A program made the position numbers and the translations under genes. From the IMG/VR virus record IMGVR_UViG_3300012228_000003, positions 1-64,000 of that record: 64,000 nucleotides of DNA, one strand, 5' to 3'. This document shows positions 44,714-53,902 of the stretch, in pieces; position 1 is the first letter of the stretch, and each line of letters starts with the position of its first letter. This DNA is from a virus. The notes below the pieces were generated by a model. That model was not told the origin of the DNA. It made no database searches and saw only the letters and a list, made by a program, of their open reading frames with translations.

Positions 44714-46101
44714 TCGGTGATCCTCAAGGTCGGGTTGATGCCCCCGCAGCAGGAGCCTATCGTCAAGGCGAGGCTGACGTTGCCGCTGTCGAACGGGGAG
44801 CAGCTAACGGGATAGCAGACGGCACTGTTGATGACCCCGTCGCATACGGAGTAGACGTAGAAGAACACCTCGCCGACGGGGGGAGCACACTCCATCGCCC
44901 AGTAGAGCTGATGTCCGTTGGCGGTCTCGATCTCGGTGTACCACATCGGGCCGAGGGCGCCGAGGGCATCGTAGGTCATTACTCGCGGAGTCGCCGCGCC
45001 GGAGCACCCACTGACGACGGCGAGGGAAAGGGTCGCCGGGATCGCCTCGGCACAGCAGGTCGTCGTTATCGGCTCCTCTGGAGGCAGAGAGGTGCCGGTG
45101 CCAGTCTCCGCCTGAGTTCCCGTGCCAGTAGTTGGGCTGCTACAATCTCTACGCAGCACTGCGATTGATGGCCAGTTGGTGCAATACTCATCATCGTTGC
45201 TTTCTAGCACCAACGACAATGGGGAATCGCAGTCCCAAGAGGATGCTATGTAGGTAGCATGAACGAAGCCGGCACCGGGCTGCCAGATCGATAGTCGCCA
45301 GAGAGAATCCTCTGGTATCCAGCGCAGCAGCAGCACGAAGTAGATCGTTGCGCCGTTGAGAGTGCTCTCGCAGATTGCAAGACCTTCGCTGGCGAGCAAG
45401 CAACCGTCGGCGGGTCCGGCGTAGAAGGTGTCCCTGCGCAGCTGAATCGAAGACCTCAGCAAGTCACAGTGGCGGCAGATGATCGGGTAGGCGGTTGAGC
45501 CGGGACCGTCGATAACGCCGGAGAAGGAAACCGTGTAGCAGTCACCGGGGATGCAGGGACAATCGTTAGCTCCGGTGCCGGTTCCCGTAGTTGAAGTTTC
45601 CTGGCACTCCTCGCAGGGAACGGAGTCAATCGAGGCTAATACTCCGCTGATGAAGTGCCAGGACTCGTAAGCATCCGAGCAGAGATCGTAGATCGTCTTG
45701 CAGCCGGTGAACCCGTCAGTCTCCGGGGAATGAGCCAGGGAGTGGATTGCCAGCCAGGTCCCGTACTTGTCTCTGACGACGATGATGAACGAGTCGCCAG
45801 AGATTTCAGAGAAGGAGACGTTGTGGACCTCGACCGAAGAGAAGGCTAACATGACCTGCGGGACGTCCTGACGCAGCAGCTGATAGATGTCGCAGGTCGC
45901 TCGACCGGGGCGGATCACTGCCATCGCCGGAATGCCCGAAGCAGGGACTCTGGCAACGTAGACCTCCGGTGCTTGCGAGTCCTCCCCCAGAGAGAGGCCA
46001 GAGTGCAGCGGCGGTGGGGTCCTGTTGATCCTCTCGACCAGGCGCTGGAAAATTTCCAGGTCCTTTGAAGTCAGGAATCGAGGAGTCTCGGCCACGATCA
46101 C
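44710..46101 (-). CDS. Cys-rich probable virion protein with Thr-Gly linkers
   Basis: This 463-residue protein has an N-terminal domain of about 160 residues, then Cys-rich beta modules separated by Thr-Gly linkers (TSTTGTGTGAND and SPTTGTGTQAETGTGTS). More than 20 Cys occur, many in CC or CxC pairs. It lies at the end of the tail gene block. It may be a distal tail or adhesin component. Start is a GTG near 46101 and uncertain by two codons. Confidence 0.45.
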   Translation of the reverse strand: MIVAETPRFLTSKDLEIFQRLVERINRTPPPLHSGLSLGEDSQAPEVYVARVPASGIPAMAVIRPGRATCDIYQLLRQDVPQVMLAFSSVEVHNVSFSEISGDSFIIVVRDKYGTWLAIHSLAHSPETDGFTGCKTIYDLCSDAYESWHFISGVLASIDSVPCEECQETSTTGTGTGANDCPCIPGDCYTVSFSGVIDGPGSTAYPIICRHCDLLRSSIQLRRDTFYAGPADGCLLASEGLAICESTLNGATIYFVLLLRWIPEDSLWRLSIWQPGAGFVHATYIASSWDCDSPLSLVLESNDDEYCTNWPSIAVLRRDCSSPTTGTGTQAETGTGTSLPPEEPITTTCCAEAIPATLSLAVVSGCSGAATPRVMTYDALGALGPMWYTEIETANGHQLYWAMECAPPVGEVFFYVYSVCDGVINSAVCYPVSCSPFDSGNVSLALTIGSCCGGINPTLRITE

Positions 46102-46102
46102 C

Positions 46103-46525
46103 TCACGATGGAAATATGGTGATGTTGAATTTGGCTCTGCCGGCCCTGCACCGGACGAGCAAGGTGCTCAGGTCCGACGGGCAGAATCGCATCGACTGCC
46201 CCGGCCTGACTAGGAACGGATGGGCTTCGCCTCCTCGCACAGCGACCTCGATGATCTTGGAGGCGATCACGACCTTCTCTTCGGCGGACGGAACGACCTG
46301 ATGATGCTTGCCCTCGACGTTGGAGATGCTCACCATCGATGCCTGCTTGATCCACCCTGAGTCGATTTGCTCCCACTCCTCCCCCGCGAAGCTGAAGCGC
46401 GGACCGCAGGGAGACTCGTCGCTGCTCAGCCAGGTCGAGAAGCTGCCGTCGACCGACACGGGGCGGTCCACGGACGGGGCGTGGTAGACGGTCTCGACGA
46501 CGACGAGGCGGTTGATCGGGTTCAT
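46103..46525 (-). CDS. Unknown virion-region protein
   Basis: The 140-residue product starts MNPINRLVVVETVYHAPSVD with AGGAA upstream. It is beta-rich (SFSTWLSSDESPCGPRFSF, KVVIASKIIEVAVRGGE). Its position after the structural protein at 46533 suggests a tail or virion accessory protein. Confidence 0.5.
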   Translation of the reverse strand: MNPINRLVVVETVYHAPSVDRPVSVDGSFSTWLSSDESPCGPRFSFAGEEWEQIDSGWIKQASMVSISNVEGKHHQVVPSAEEKVVIASKIIEVAVRGGEAHPFLVRPGQSMRFCPSDLSTLLVRCRAGRAKFNITIFPS

Positions 46526-46532
46526 TGAGTTC

Positions 46533-46970
46533 CTACTTTTCAAAAGCCTTGACCGTGACCTCGACGTCGGCACCGTCGGCCTTCATGAAGAACTGATTAT
46601 TCGCTGCCGTGGTCCCCGTGCCAGTCCCGACGTACTCCTCCTGGAGGTCGCGAGAAAGACGCAGGACGTAAGACTCGCCAGGCAGCAGCTCGCCAAGTGG
46701 ATAGTAGACATCAGTCTGCGGGTCATAGATGCCGTAGCTGACGTAGTTCGTGGCATCTGAGTTCTTCAAGACGCAGAGACTGGGAGTGCTCAGCTCCTCA
46801 AAGGAGACGGCCTTGCCTCCGGTCGGGATTGTCAGCGCTCCGGGGGTCGGCCCCTTCGTGCCGTCTACGTCGGCGGTGAACCCGGCACTAATGTTCTCGT
46901 CCATCAGGGTGATCGAACCGCTGAGCTTCCTGATGTTCAACCCGATGCGAACGCTTGCTTCTCTTGCCAT
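46533..46970 (-). CDS. Probable tail-associated structural protein
   Basis: This 145-residue protein begins MAREASVRIGLNIRKLSGSI and is beta-rich, with VLKNSDATNYVSYGIYD and a short GTGTGT linker also found in other virion-region proteins of this phage. It resembles small tail or decoration proteins but no family is definite. Confidence 0.45.
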   Translation of the reverse strand: MAREASVRIGLNIRKLSGSITLMDENISAGFTADVDGTKGPTPGALTIPTGGKAVSFEELSTPSLCVLKNSDATNYVSYGIYDPQTDVYYPLGELLPGESYVLRLSRDLQEEYVGTGTGTTAANNQFFMKADGADVEVTVKAFEK

Positions 46971-46980
46971 GATGTTTCTC

Positions 46981-48699
46981 TTAGAAGGTCAGGGGGATGC
47001 CGAGCTGGAGGAAGTCGACCTCGGTGTACTTCTCGACGTGAATGTGGCCCGGCTGCGTGTCCTCAGTGATCGTCTCCGTGCCGACCAGCGTCCAGCGCCC
47101 GCCGGATGTCCAAACCCCGTTCCCAGAAGAAGAGTTGAGGGTGAAGTTGTCGGCGTCGACTACAGTAATTGCATAGGTTCCGTTGGCCGCAGTGTTGCCC
47201 AATGCACCCTCAATCTGCACGGTCTGCCCCGAAGTCCTGCCGTGGCTGACGCTGTTGACGCTGATCGGCGAAGCATTCGTCGCCCCGGTGATGATCTCCG
47301 AGGGAATCGAGGATTGGCCGACGCTGCCGTCGAGGGAGAAGTGGTTCGCGTCGACGACCGTGACCACCCAGGCTCCGTCGTCGATGCCCGCAGCGCCAGT
47401 GTTCTGAACGAAGATGCCCTGCCCAGTCGCCAGTCCGTGAGCAGTCGAGGTGATCAGCACCGGAGTAACGTTGTCGGCGACCGAGTTGATGCCTCCTGCC
47501 CTGCGATACCTGCCCCCCTCCATCAGGGCGATGTCGCCGGGGTTCCCGCCGTCCGAGCCTCGCAAGCGGAACCTGATCGCGTCGACGACGTCGACGATCC
47601 ACTGCCCGTTGGCACGCTCTGCCTGGAACCCAAGAACGTCCTGCATCGTGATCGTCTGCCCGGTAGCCAGCCCGTGGGGGCCTGATGTCTCGACATTGAT
47701 CACGGCGCTGACCGGCGGACCGATGTTGCCGAAGAACCGCTGGACCGCCCCGCCGGGGTCGGTGAACCAGTCCCCGCCGGCGCCGATGGGGGCATATTCG
47801 TTGACCTGCGCAGGCACAATCCGCTGGGAGACAACTCTGACCGAGGCCGGGACCCCGTGGCCGTTGAGAACCACGCGGGTATTCTCGCCGTTGCGGTCCT
47901 TGAAGCGGATGAAGTGCTGGGGGTTGTAGTACTGCGGCAGCGCCCCGGCGATCAGGTCCAACACGTAGTTGCCGGTGATCCTGTCGAAGTGGCCTGAGAG
48001 GGCCTTGGTTCCCTCGTCGAGGATGTCGCGGTCGTGCGTGCGGAAGTCGACCCCGAACTCCAGCGTGCGCCGGTAGTAAATGTTGCAGGAACCGAAAAAC
48101 TTCCTCTCCCACGGCGAGGAGTTGAGCTTGACGCAGCGCGGGGGGATACCCCAGATCGAGAAGGCGTTGACGCAGTTCTTGAAGCGCAGCGGCAGGACGT
48201 AGCCAAGATAGGCACTAGCGACGTTCTGGACGATCTTGATAGTATCCTGCCCGACGTCCCATTCGTTCTGCGGTCCTCGGATCATCTCGTGAGAGGATGT
48301 CAAGATCGCCCTGCCGAAGCGGTCCTTGAGCGCCTCCTCGACCTTCGAGACGAAGCTGCCGCTGATCTCCGGCGGCTCCAGCAGCGGGTCCTCTATCGTC
48401 GTGTCCTGGCAGCGGCTCGGTGCCCTGGTCGAGAAGGTCTGCTCGACGGTGAAGTTGCGGTTCGGCTCGTTGGCCAGAGACGGAGTGATAGTGGCGGTCT
48501 GTTCGCAGTAGGCCCAGGGATCGATCTCTCCACCGAAGGCCCAGATCGAGCCGGGCAGCGGCAAGCCTGGAGTGTTCAAGGCGCTGAATGGGCCGTCCTC
48601 CGGGTCGCATTCGAGGAAGTGCTTCAGCTTGTACTCGCGGTGGCCATCAGCGAAGCGTTGCATCTGCCACTCGCGAGGGCCAACGATCCTGGTGGTCAT
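46981..48699 (-). CDS. Distal tail/baseplate-like protein with FCCH-type repeats
   Basis: The 572-residue protein has an N-terminal domain of about 330 residues with Trp/Cys-rich segments. At least three repeats of the pattern HGLATGQ... followed by W-x-V-x-VVDA-x-x-F-x-L follow (for example TAHGLATGQGIFVQNTG and VVTVVDANHFSLDG). Such repeats, often scored as E1 FCCH-like, are common in phage tail proteins. It follows the tape measure gene, where distal tail proteins are encoded. Confidence 0.6.
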   Translation of the reverse strand: MTTRIVGPREWQMQRFADGHREYKLKHFLECDPEDGPFSALNTPGLPLPGSIWAFGGEIDPWAYCEQTATITPSLANEPNRNFTVEQTFSTRAPSRCQDTTIEDPLLEPPEISGSFVSKVEEALKDRFGRAILTSSHEMIRGPQNEWDVGQDTIKIVQNVASAYLGYVLPLRFKNCVNAFSIWGIPPRCVKLNSSPWERKFFGSCNIYYRRTLEFGVDFRTHDRDILDEGTKALSGHFDRITGNYVLDLIAGALPQYYNPQHFIRFKDRNGENTRVVLNGHGVPASVRVVSQRIVPAQVNEYAPIGAGGDWFTDPGGAVQRFFGNIGPPVSAVINVETSGPHGLATGQTITMQDVLGFQAERANGQWIVDVVDAIRFRLRGSDGGNPGDIALMEGGRYRRAGGINSVADNVTPVLITSTAHGLATGQGIFVQNTGAAGIDDGAWVVTVVDANHFSLDGSVGQSSIPSEIITGATNASPISVNSVSHGRTSGQTVQIEGALGNTAANGTYAITVVDADNFTLNSSSGNGVWTSGGRWTLVGTETITEDTQPGHIHVEKYTEVDFLQLGIPLTF

Positions 48700-48706
48700 G
48701 AGACTG

Positions 48707-50731
48707 CTACTCCGTCACGTTAGAGGGGGAGAAGGTCACCGGAGGTCGCCCTGCCAATCGAGCGAGGTGGCCGTCGATGGAGATCAGCAGCGCCACTGTC
48801 CTGTCCCTGCCCGCGTCGGTCGGGACCGAGGTGTTAGCGGGAGTTGGACCGCTCAGGCTCGCGACGGAGGGGGAGGGGATGCCGCCGCCCATGCTCGCCG
48901 GCGCCCCTGATCCTCCTGCTCCCCCCGGTCTGACCGCCGTCAAGCGTTCCTGGTAGGCAATGATCCGAGCGACTCCCTCGGCGCTGCCTCGCAGGACGGC
49001 ATCGAATTTCTCGGCCTCCTTGACAGCCTTCTTCATCTGTTCCAGTTCTTGAGCTGCTGGACTCTTCTTGGGATATTCGGCAGCTGCCGCCAAGGTCGCA
49101 AACTCTCTGCGTCTCATGGCAACGAAATCCTCGAAGGACTCGAAGAGGCCCTCGCTCATCTGGTCGAACTCCGCTTGCAAGTTCCTGGTCAGATCGCTCA
49201 CTCCTCCGCCGAGACTTAAGGCAATGCTCTCGAAGTCCTCTCGCCACTGTTCCGATATGCCCCGGATCGGTCCAGCATCTTCACCTCGAATGACCTTCCA
49301 GAGGTCGGTGAAGGTCCTGCCCAAAGTCTTGCAAGTCGCGGCTCCAGCGGCGGCGATTCCTATGAAACCATTCCTGACGCTGTCGGCAGCGATAGAGGCA
49401 TCGAGCTTCATTGCAACCCAAACAAGGGATATGACCTCCTCGAAGTTTAGCAAGGTGAACTCAGCGAAGAGGATGACCCGCTGAATCACGTCTTGAACGT
49501 CTTCCCAGTTGATCTTGGCATCACCGAAGATGCCCTCCCAAACGGAGATGATGAAGTCCCAAGCCTGAGTTGCCGCTACGACGATGAAGTCCCAAGTCGC
49601 AATGGCTGCCGTCTTGATGATCCCCCAAGCAGTGATTGCAAAGGCAACTGCTGCGTCGGTGATCGGCTTGAGCCAGGCCCAGAACTCCAGCGCCTTGGCC
49701 TTGACCCACTCCCAGGCGACCCCGGCGGCCTTCTGCACGACCTCCCAAGCCTCCTTGACCCCTCCGAGCTTGGATATCCAGACCGCGATGGCGACTCCAG
49801 CGGTGACCACCAGGCCGATTATCAAGCCGACTCCTCCGAAGGCGGTGTTGAAGACCGCTCCGGCTACGGTGATCGCCGCGGCGACCGAGAGCACTGCGAC
49901 CGCCAGCATCGCGACGACGGTGATGCCGGTCTTGACCGAGTCCGGCAGTTGTCGGAACCAGGCGATGGTCTCGCGGACTCCGTTGATCACCGGCTTGAGG
50001 GTATCGGCGACGATCTTGCCGACATCTTCGAGCATGTTCCCATAGTCGCGCTTGAGCATCTTCATCGCTCCGGCGGAAGACTCGGTCTCGGCGGCGGCGG
50101 CCTTCATGCCGGCGGCGACCAGCTTCTGCGCTTCGGCGACGAACTCAGACTCGTCCTTGATGTTCCGCAGTTGGGGAACCATGCGCGCCATCATCATGGC
50201 TGTCTCGATGTCACCTCTGGCGATGGCGGCGGTCAGCCTGATCAGGCTCTCGGCATTCCCCTTGGTGATGGTCGCTAGGCCGATGGCGTCCGAGACCGCC
50301 TGCTCCGCGGCCCTGCCGGTGATGCGGTAGGTCTCGGCGGTCGCCAGCAACGAGAGGACGTGGTCGTCCTCCTCGGTCGTGATCCTCTCCAGAGAGGATG
50401 CGAAGTCGTTGTACTGAGCAGTCAGCACAGCGACCTCCCTGCCGTTCGACTCCAGGACCGCATTGAGATGCAGGCCGATGGTCTCGGCCTCCTGGAAGTT
50501 CCCCAGCGCATCGCGCAGCCAGTTGCCGGCGCCGAAGGCCCCCAGTGCCGAGAGCGCCCCGGAGGCGAACCCCTTGAGGCTACCGCTGAACTGCTCGATC
50601 CTGCCGGCGGCGACTTGGACCTGTGCGGCAGCCTCCAGCGTCTGCACACGAGCATCCTTGAGCATCTGCGCATAGTCCGAGCCGTCGCCGGTCAGTCTGA
50701 CCACCAGGGATTCTACTTCCGTCTCGCTCAC
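48707..50731 (-). CDS. Tail tape measure protein
   Basis: The 674-residue protein has the expected layout: N-terminal coiled region (AAAQVQVAAGRIEQFSGSLK), several hydrophobic helices in the centre (GITVVAMLAVAVLSVAAAIT and VGLIIGLVVTAGVAIAVWIS), Trp-containing helical repeats (WEWVKAKALEFWAWLKP, ATWDFIVVAATQAWDFIIS) and a Gly/Pro-rich end. It follows the frameshifted tail assembly chaperone. Length predicts a tail near 100 nm if the usual 0.15 nm per residue holds. Confidence 0.85.
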   Translation of the reverse strand: MSETEVESLVVRLTGDGSDYAQMLKDARVQTLEAAAQVQVAAGRIEQFSGSLKGFASGALSALGAFGAGNWLRDALGNFQEAETIGLHLNAVLESNGREVAVLTAQYNDFASSLERITTEEDDHVLSLLATAETYRITGRAAEQAVSDAIGLATITKGNAESLIRLTAAIARGDIETAMMMARMVPQLRNIKDESEFVAEAQKLVAAGMKAAAAETESSAGAMKMLKRDYGNMLEDVGKIVADTLKPVINGVRETIAWFRQLPDSVKTGITVVAMLAVAVLSVAAAITVAGAVFNTAFGGVGLIIGLVVTAGVAIAVWISKLGGVKEAWEVVQKAAGVAWEWVKAKALEFWAWLKPITDAAVAFAITAWGIIKTAAIATWDFIVVAATQAWDFIISVWEGIFGDAKINWEDVQDVIQRVILFAEFTLLNFEEVISLVWVAMKLDASIAADSVRNGFIGIAAAGAATCKTLGRTFTDLWKVIRGEDAGPIRGISEQWREDFESIALSLGGGVSDLTRNLQAEFDQMSEGLFESFEDFVAMRRREFATLAAAAEYPKKSPAAQELEQMKKAVKEAEKFDAVLRGSAEGVARIIAYQERLTAVRPGGAGGSGAPASMGGGIPSPSVASLSGPTPANTSVPTDAGRDRTVALLISIDGHLARLAGRPPVTFSPSNVTE

Positions 50732-51557
50732 TTCAGCCCTCTAGGTTTGACTTTCTGCACCTTCGCGATGGCGTCGGCTTTGGCCATCTCGTTGCGATAC
50801 CTCTGCACTTCTTCTCTCGTCAGCGGACCAGGAGGCCCGCCCTCCTTCCTGACGTAGACCTTGCTCGGCTCGATGTTCACGAAGGGCAGCTTGAACTGGG
50901 TCGGCTGGATGGAGTTGGGCTTCTTGGAGAGCACCCGGCGGACTTCGCAAGAGTTAGCCATGATATACCAGTCTGTCCTCGAAGGACGGTCCCACTCCAT
51001 CGCCAGCCAAGCCTGCCAGGTCCTGAACTGCCTGTGGGTCATCGGACCGGGCCAACCGAGGACCTCATGAAGATGCTTGCTCAGGGTCTGCGCTAGACGG
51101 AAGCACTCGTCATAGCGCCTCGCCCGTTTTTTGCCGACTCCCTCAACTTGGCGAGGTCGGCCTTGTTCTTCTTGAGCGCCTCGATCTGCTTGTCGATAGA
51201 GACCTCGTCCTCTTCCTCCCGCAGGCCAGTGATCTCCCGCAGCTTGTCGCGGAGCATCTTGACCACCTTCGTCGGCCAGGCCAGGACGACCTCGACGGTC
51301 ACGGGGACCTGCCCGCCTTCCGTTACCTCGAAGAGACAGGATGCCAAGAACTTCGCATTGACCAGGCCAACCCCCTCCATCGTGGTCGGCTTGCCGGTCT
51401 CCATGTTCGGCTTGGCCGCTCGCAGGGTCCCGTCCCGGTGCTCAAGCTGCGCCCCCTCGGACGCCTCCTTGAGGAGGTAGCGCTTGCCCTGAAACTTGAC
51501 GGGGACCTCGATGGGCTTGAGTCCTTCGAGGTCCATTTCCAGATTCGCTGCTTGCAT
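50728..51557 (-). CDS. Tail assembly chaperone GT fusion made by -1 frameshift
   Basis: The upstream frame (from 51557) contains GCA AAA AAC, an A AAA AAC heptamer in the right phase (bases 51132-51126). After a -1 slip the ribosome reads on in the frame RARRYDECFRLAQTLSKHLH, with no stop, through MTHRQFRTWQAWLAMEWDRP to the end at 50728, overlapping the tape measure start. This is the layout of lambda gpG/gpGT: fusion protein binding tape measure and tail tube during assembly. An internal ATG at 51042 could also give the T part alone. Confidence 0.8.
51093..51557 (-). CDS. Tail assembly chaperone, unshifted G-like product
   Basis: The 154-residue zero-frame product starts MQAANLEMDLEGLKPIEVPV and ends shortly after the slippery site (ESAKNGRGAMTSASV). 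The fold looks like an N-terminal beta domain and a C-terminal helix with EVSIDKQIEALKKNKADLAK. The preceding gene is the tail tube protein, the following is the tape measure. Confidence 0.75.
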   Translation of the reverse strand: MQAANLEMDLEGLKPIEVPVKFQGKRYLLKEASEGAQLEHRDGTLRAAKPNMETGKPTTMEGVGLVNAKFLASCLFEVTEGGQVPVTVEVVLAWPTKVVKMLRDKLREITGLREEEDEVSIDKQIEALKKNKADLAKLRESAKNGRGAMTSASV

Positions 51558-51595
51558 GGGATGCTCCTTGTGGTTGGTCAGGGGCGAATGATCGA

Positions 51596-52069
51596 CTACG
51601 TGCCGCTGACGGAGGTTAGCACGGGACCGGCCTCGGCCTTGGTGATCGGGTCGCGGTTGGTCGGCACGATGGTGAACGAGGCTTCGGGCTGCACCCCCTC
51701 CTGGAGTTCATCTGGCTCGAAGCTCTTGAGGAACCCAAAGTAGGCCAGGGTCGAGCCGTCCGAGAATATCTGCGTGATGGTCCCCTCCTGATTGATCAGT
51801 GCAATGATCTGAGAGTAGACGGCGGGGTCATAAGCGCACTTGCCGGTGCTCTCGGTCAGGGTGATCAATGCCCTTGATGCCATCGTCCGATAGACGAGGT
51901 TGTGCATCGTCGTCTGCTCGATGGCGTCTCCGCCGTCGGCGCCTGGTGGCTTCATCGACTTCTCCCAGAAGGAGACGTCGCGGTCGCGCTCGAAGGATAT
52001 CTTCGAGGAGAATCCGTCTTCGAGCATGATGCCGACCGGGGTCTGTCGAGTCGTAGCTACTGGAGGCAT
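51596..52069 (-). CDS. Major tail (tube) protein
   Basis: The 157-residue protein begins MPPVATTRQTPVGIMLEDGF and is beta-rich with TMASRALITLTESTGKCAY and FLKSFEPDELQEGVQPEASF. The latter is typical of tube proteins (D-x-x-E...A-S-F-x-I). It lies between the tail terminator and the chaperone, the standard site for a tail tube gene. Confidence 0.75.
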   Translation of the reverse strand: MPPVATTRQTPVGIMLEDGFSSKISFERDRDVSFWEKSMKPPGADGGDAIEQTTMHNLVYRTMASRALITLTESTGKCAYDPAVYSQIIALINQEGTITQIFSDGSTLAYFGFLKSFEPDELQEGVQPEASFTIVPTNRDPITKAEAGPVLTSVSGT

Positions 52070-52081
52070 TGTCTGATCTCC

Positions 52082-52531
52082 TTATGAAATCTGCTTGATA
52101 GTGGTGACTGCGTTGAGCGTGAACAAGCTCCTGGCGCTGTTGAGGTCCTTGCCCAGCGAGAGCACGTCGCCGATCTTCGAGACCGCGTGGACGAGGTAGC
52201 GAGAGGCGCCGATGACGACCGTCTCGTCGTAGACCACCTCGGCGAGGGTCGCCTGGATCGCGTGGGCCTTGATCCAGCCGACCCTGGCGTCCGTCGCCCG
52301 CACCCGCACCTGGAATCCGTAGAGGCCCATCTTCTTGCCGTCTACCATCGACCTGCCGCTGTTGACCCCCGGCGTGTCGTAGACGGTGATTGCGTTGTCG
52401 GGAGTCACCGGCTCTGCCGAGAAGTAAACCGGCCAGTTCGTCGCCGAAGCTTCAGACGCGAGCGCTCCCAGGGAGAGGTCCACTAGGAGCTTCCTGATGA
52501 CGTCGGCGGGTGAGTGCGTCAGTACTCGCAT
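52082..52531 (-). CDS. Tail terminator-like protein
   Basis: The 149-residue protein starts MRVLTHSPADVIRKLLVDLS and has NAITVYDTPGVNSGR and LYGFQVRVRATDARVGW followed by a helix, the pattern of phage minor tail/terminator proteins (N-terminal helix, then VYDTP and Q-V-x-V-R). It precedes the tail tube gene as expected. Confidence 0.7.
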   Translation of the reverse strand: MRVLTHSPADVIRKLLVDLSLGALASEASATNWPVYFSAEPVTPDNAITVYDTPGVNSGRSMVDGKKMGLYGFQVRVRATDARVGWIKAHAIQATLAEVVYDETVVIGASRYLVHAVSKIGDVLSLGKDLNSARSLFTLNAVTTIKQIS

Positions 52532-52534
52532 CTG

Positions 52535-52717
52535 CTATCCCCACATGGTCCTGTGCTTCTTCTTGACCAGCTCGACTAGAGGAGCTTCCTGCACTTCTCT
52601 CGGCGGTCGCTGGACGAAGAGGGACCTCGCTATCCTCGTCGCCGCGAAGTAGAGCAGCCCGAAGGTCGTCAGGACTCCGGCGACCCAGCCCAGGGCGAAC
52701 CACAGAGCCTCGATCAT
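52535..52717 (-). CDS. Small single-span membrane protein
   Basis: The 60-residue product has one hydrophobic helix (ALWFALGWVAGVLTTFGLLY) and a basic tail. It overlaps the neighbouring connector gene by four bases. A membrane protein among head-tail connector genes is odd. Function is unknown. Confidence 0.5.
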   Translation of the reverse strand: MIEALWFALGWVAGVLTTFGLLYFAATRIARSLFVQRPPREVQEAPLVELVKKKHRTMWG

Positions 52718-53121
52718 CTCTCGACCCTCGTGAAGGCGCTGTTCTTGAGCGCCCCGGTGTCGACCGGGACCAGCCTCTGGGCTTCGCGCTGGATGCGCAG
52801 GCCGGCGAGCAGGAGGCCCTGCATCATCGTCTTGCCCTGACGCATCACCTCGACGACGATTCGCGAGAGGACTCCGCCCTGAGACAGCTCCCTGGCCGGC
52901 TGCTCCAAGAACTTCGCCTGCCCAACGAGGTGGTAGGCTTCGAGGTTCTCGTGAACATAGATCGCGTAGTTCTGAGTGAAGCCGACTACCACCGAGCCGG
53001 AGTCCTTGAGAGCTTGCGCAGCTCTCTCTCGCAGCTCCCTGTCCAGCGCCTCTAGGTTCTTGATGCTCGCTATGTTACTGCTCCAGTGCCGGCGGGACGT
53101 CCTTGTAGAACTTGAGGCCAA
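52714..53121 (-). CDS. Head-tail connector, HK97 gp10-like
   Basis: The product has the family landmarks NYAIYVHENLEAYHLVGQAK, FLEQPARELS, and VPVDTGALKNSAF. Up to 135 residues are possible from a TTG at 53121, but that would overlap the upstream gene by 47 bases. Just after the upstream TAA an ATA at 53073 has GGAG seven bases before it and would give MASIKNLEALDREL-type residues if used as a start. The true start is unresolved. Confidence 0.75.
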   Translation of the reverse strand: MASSSTRTSRRHWSSNIASIKNLEALDRELRERAAQALKDSGSVVVGFTQNYAIYVHENLEAYHLVGQAKFLEQPARELSQGGVLSRIVVEVMRQGKTMMQGLLLAGLRIQREAQRLVPVDTGALKNSAFTRVER

Positions 53122-53461
53122 CCGTCCTCCTGACGTTCCTGTTCTTTATGTCCGGCGTCTCGTTGTAGGCGACGATCTCCATCACCGAATTGTCCATGTC
53201 AGCAGAGCCGGAGCCTAGCCAGTCTGCCAGCTCGCCCTCGAACATCGCCCCGCCGACGTTGCACTCTTGATCGACCACGACCTGTGCGTCGACCGTCACC
53301 GGGTTGCCGTCGGCCCCGCGCATCATCGCCTGCTTCCAGACCCAGCGCACGTTCAGCTCGACTGGAGCAGAGACCTGGGGTTGTCCCATGTCGTCGGCCC
53401 GAGTCACCACTGCCCAGTAGACCGCCTTCTGAAGTCGGTCCATAGTCTCGAAGGCAGGCAT
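53075..53461 (-). CDS. Head closure/head-tail joining protein
   Basis: The 128-residue beta-rich protein starts MPAFETMDRLQKAVYWAVVT and contains VELNVRWVWKQAMMRGADGN and VVVDQECNVGGAMFEGEL, consistent with phage head closure (stopper) proteins. It lies between the gp6-like adaptor and gp10-like genes. Confidence 0.65.
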   Translation of the reverse strand: MPAFETMDRLQKAVYWAVVTRADDMGQPQVSAPVELNVRWVWKQAMMRGADGNPVTVDAQVVVDQECNVGGAMFEGELADWLGSGSADMDNSVMEIVAYNETPDIKNRNVRRTVGLKFYKDVPPALEQ

Positions 53462-53895
53462 CAGCGTCGGTCCTCGTAAGGCATCTGCTCCGAGGGCGAC
53501 CTACCGAGCCACCCTCCCCCTGCGATCTTCAGCTCCTTGCCGCCGGCGGCATCGAGACAGCCTGATGGGTCCAAGCGCAGGGCTGTCTGTCCGTAGAGGG
53601 AGGACTCAAGGTACATCGCAGTCTGTCCGTCGAAGTTGCCGGAGGCTCCCTCGGTGCTGCGGCTGGAGTACCCCTTGTCGCTGACCTTGAAGTAGTGGGC
53701 CGCCAGCCAGCGCTCGATCAGCTCTAGCCTCTTTGCGGGGTATGCCGTTGCTCCCTTCGCGGCCATGCAAGAGACGACATCGTCGACCATCGCAGAAGCC
53801 GTCTCGATGAACGGGTTCAGGCTCGGCGCTTGCTCCGAGTCGTAGTCCCTGCCAGGAAGCAGGAGGGCCTTGACCGCATTGGCATTAGTTCTCAT
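53461..53895 (-). CDS. Head-tail adaptor, gp6-like
   Basis: The 144-residue helical protein starts MRTNANAVKALLLPGRDYDS and has LNPFIETASAMVDDVVSCMA and RLELIERWLAAHYFKVSDKG, the pattern of gp6/gp15-type connector proteins (DUF4054-like). It begins the connector cluster. Confidence 0.7.
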   Translation of the reverse strand: MRTNANAVKALLLPGRDYDSEQAPSLNPFIETASAMVDDVVSCMAAKGATAYPAKRLELIERWLAAHYFKVSDKGYSSRSTEGASGNFDGQTAMYLESSLYGQTALRLDPSGCLDAAGGKELKIAGGGWLGRSPSEQMPYEDRR

Positions 53896-53902
53896 GACTC
53901 AC

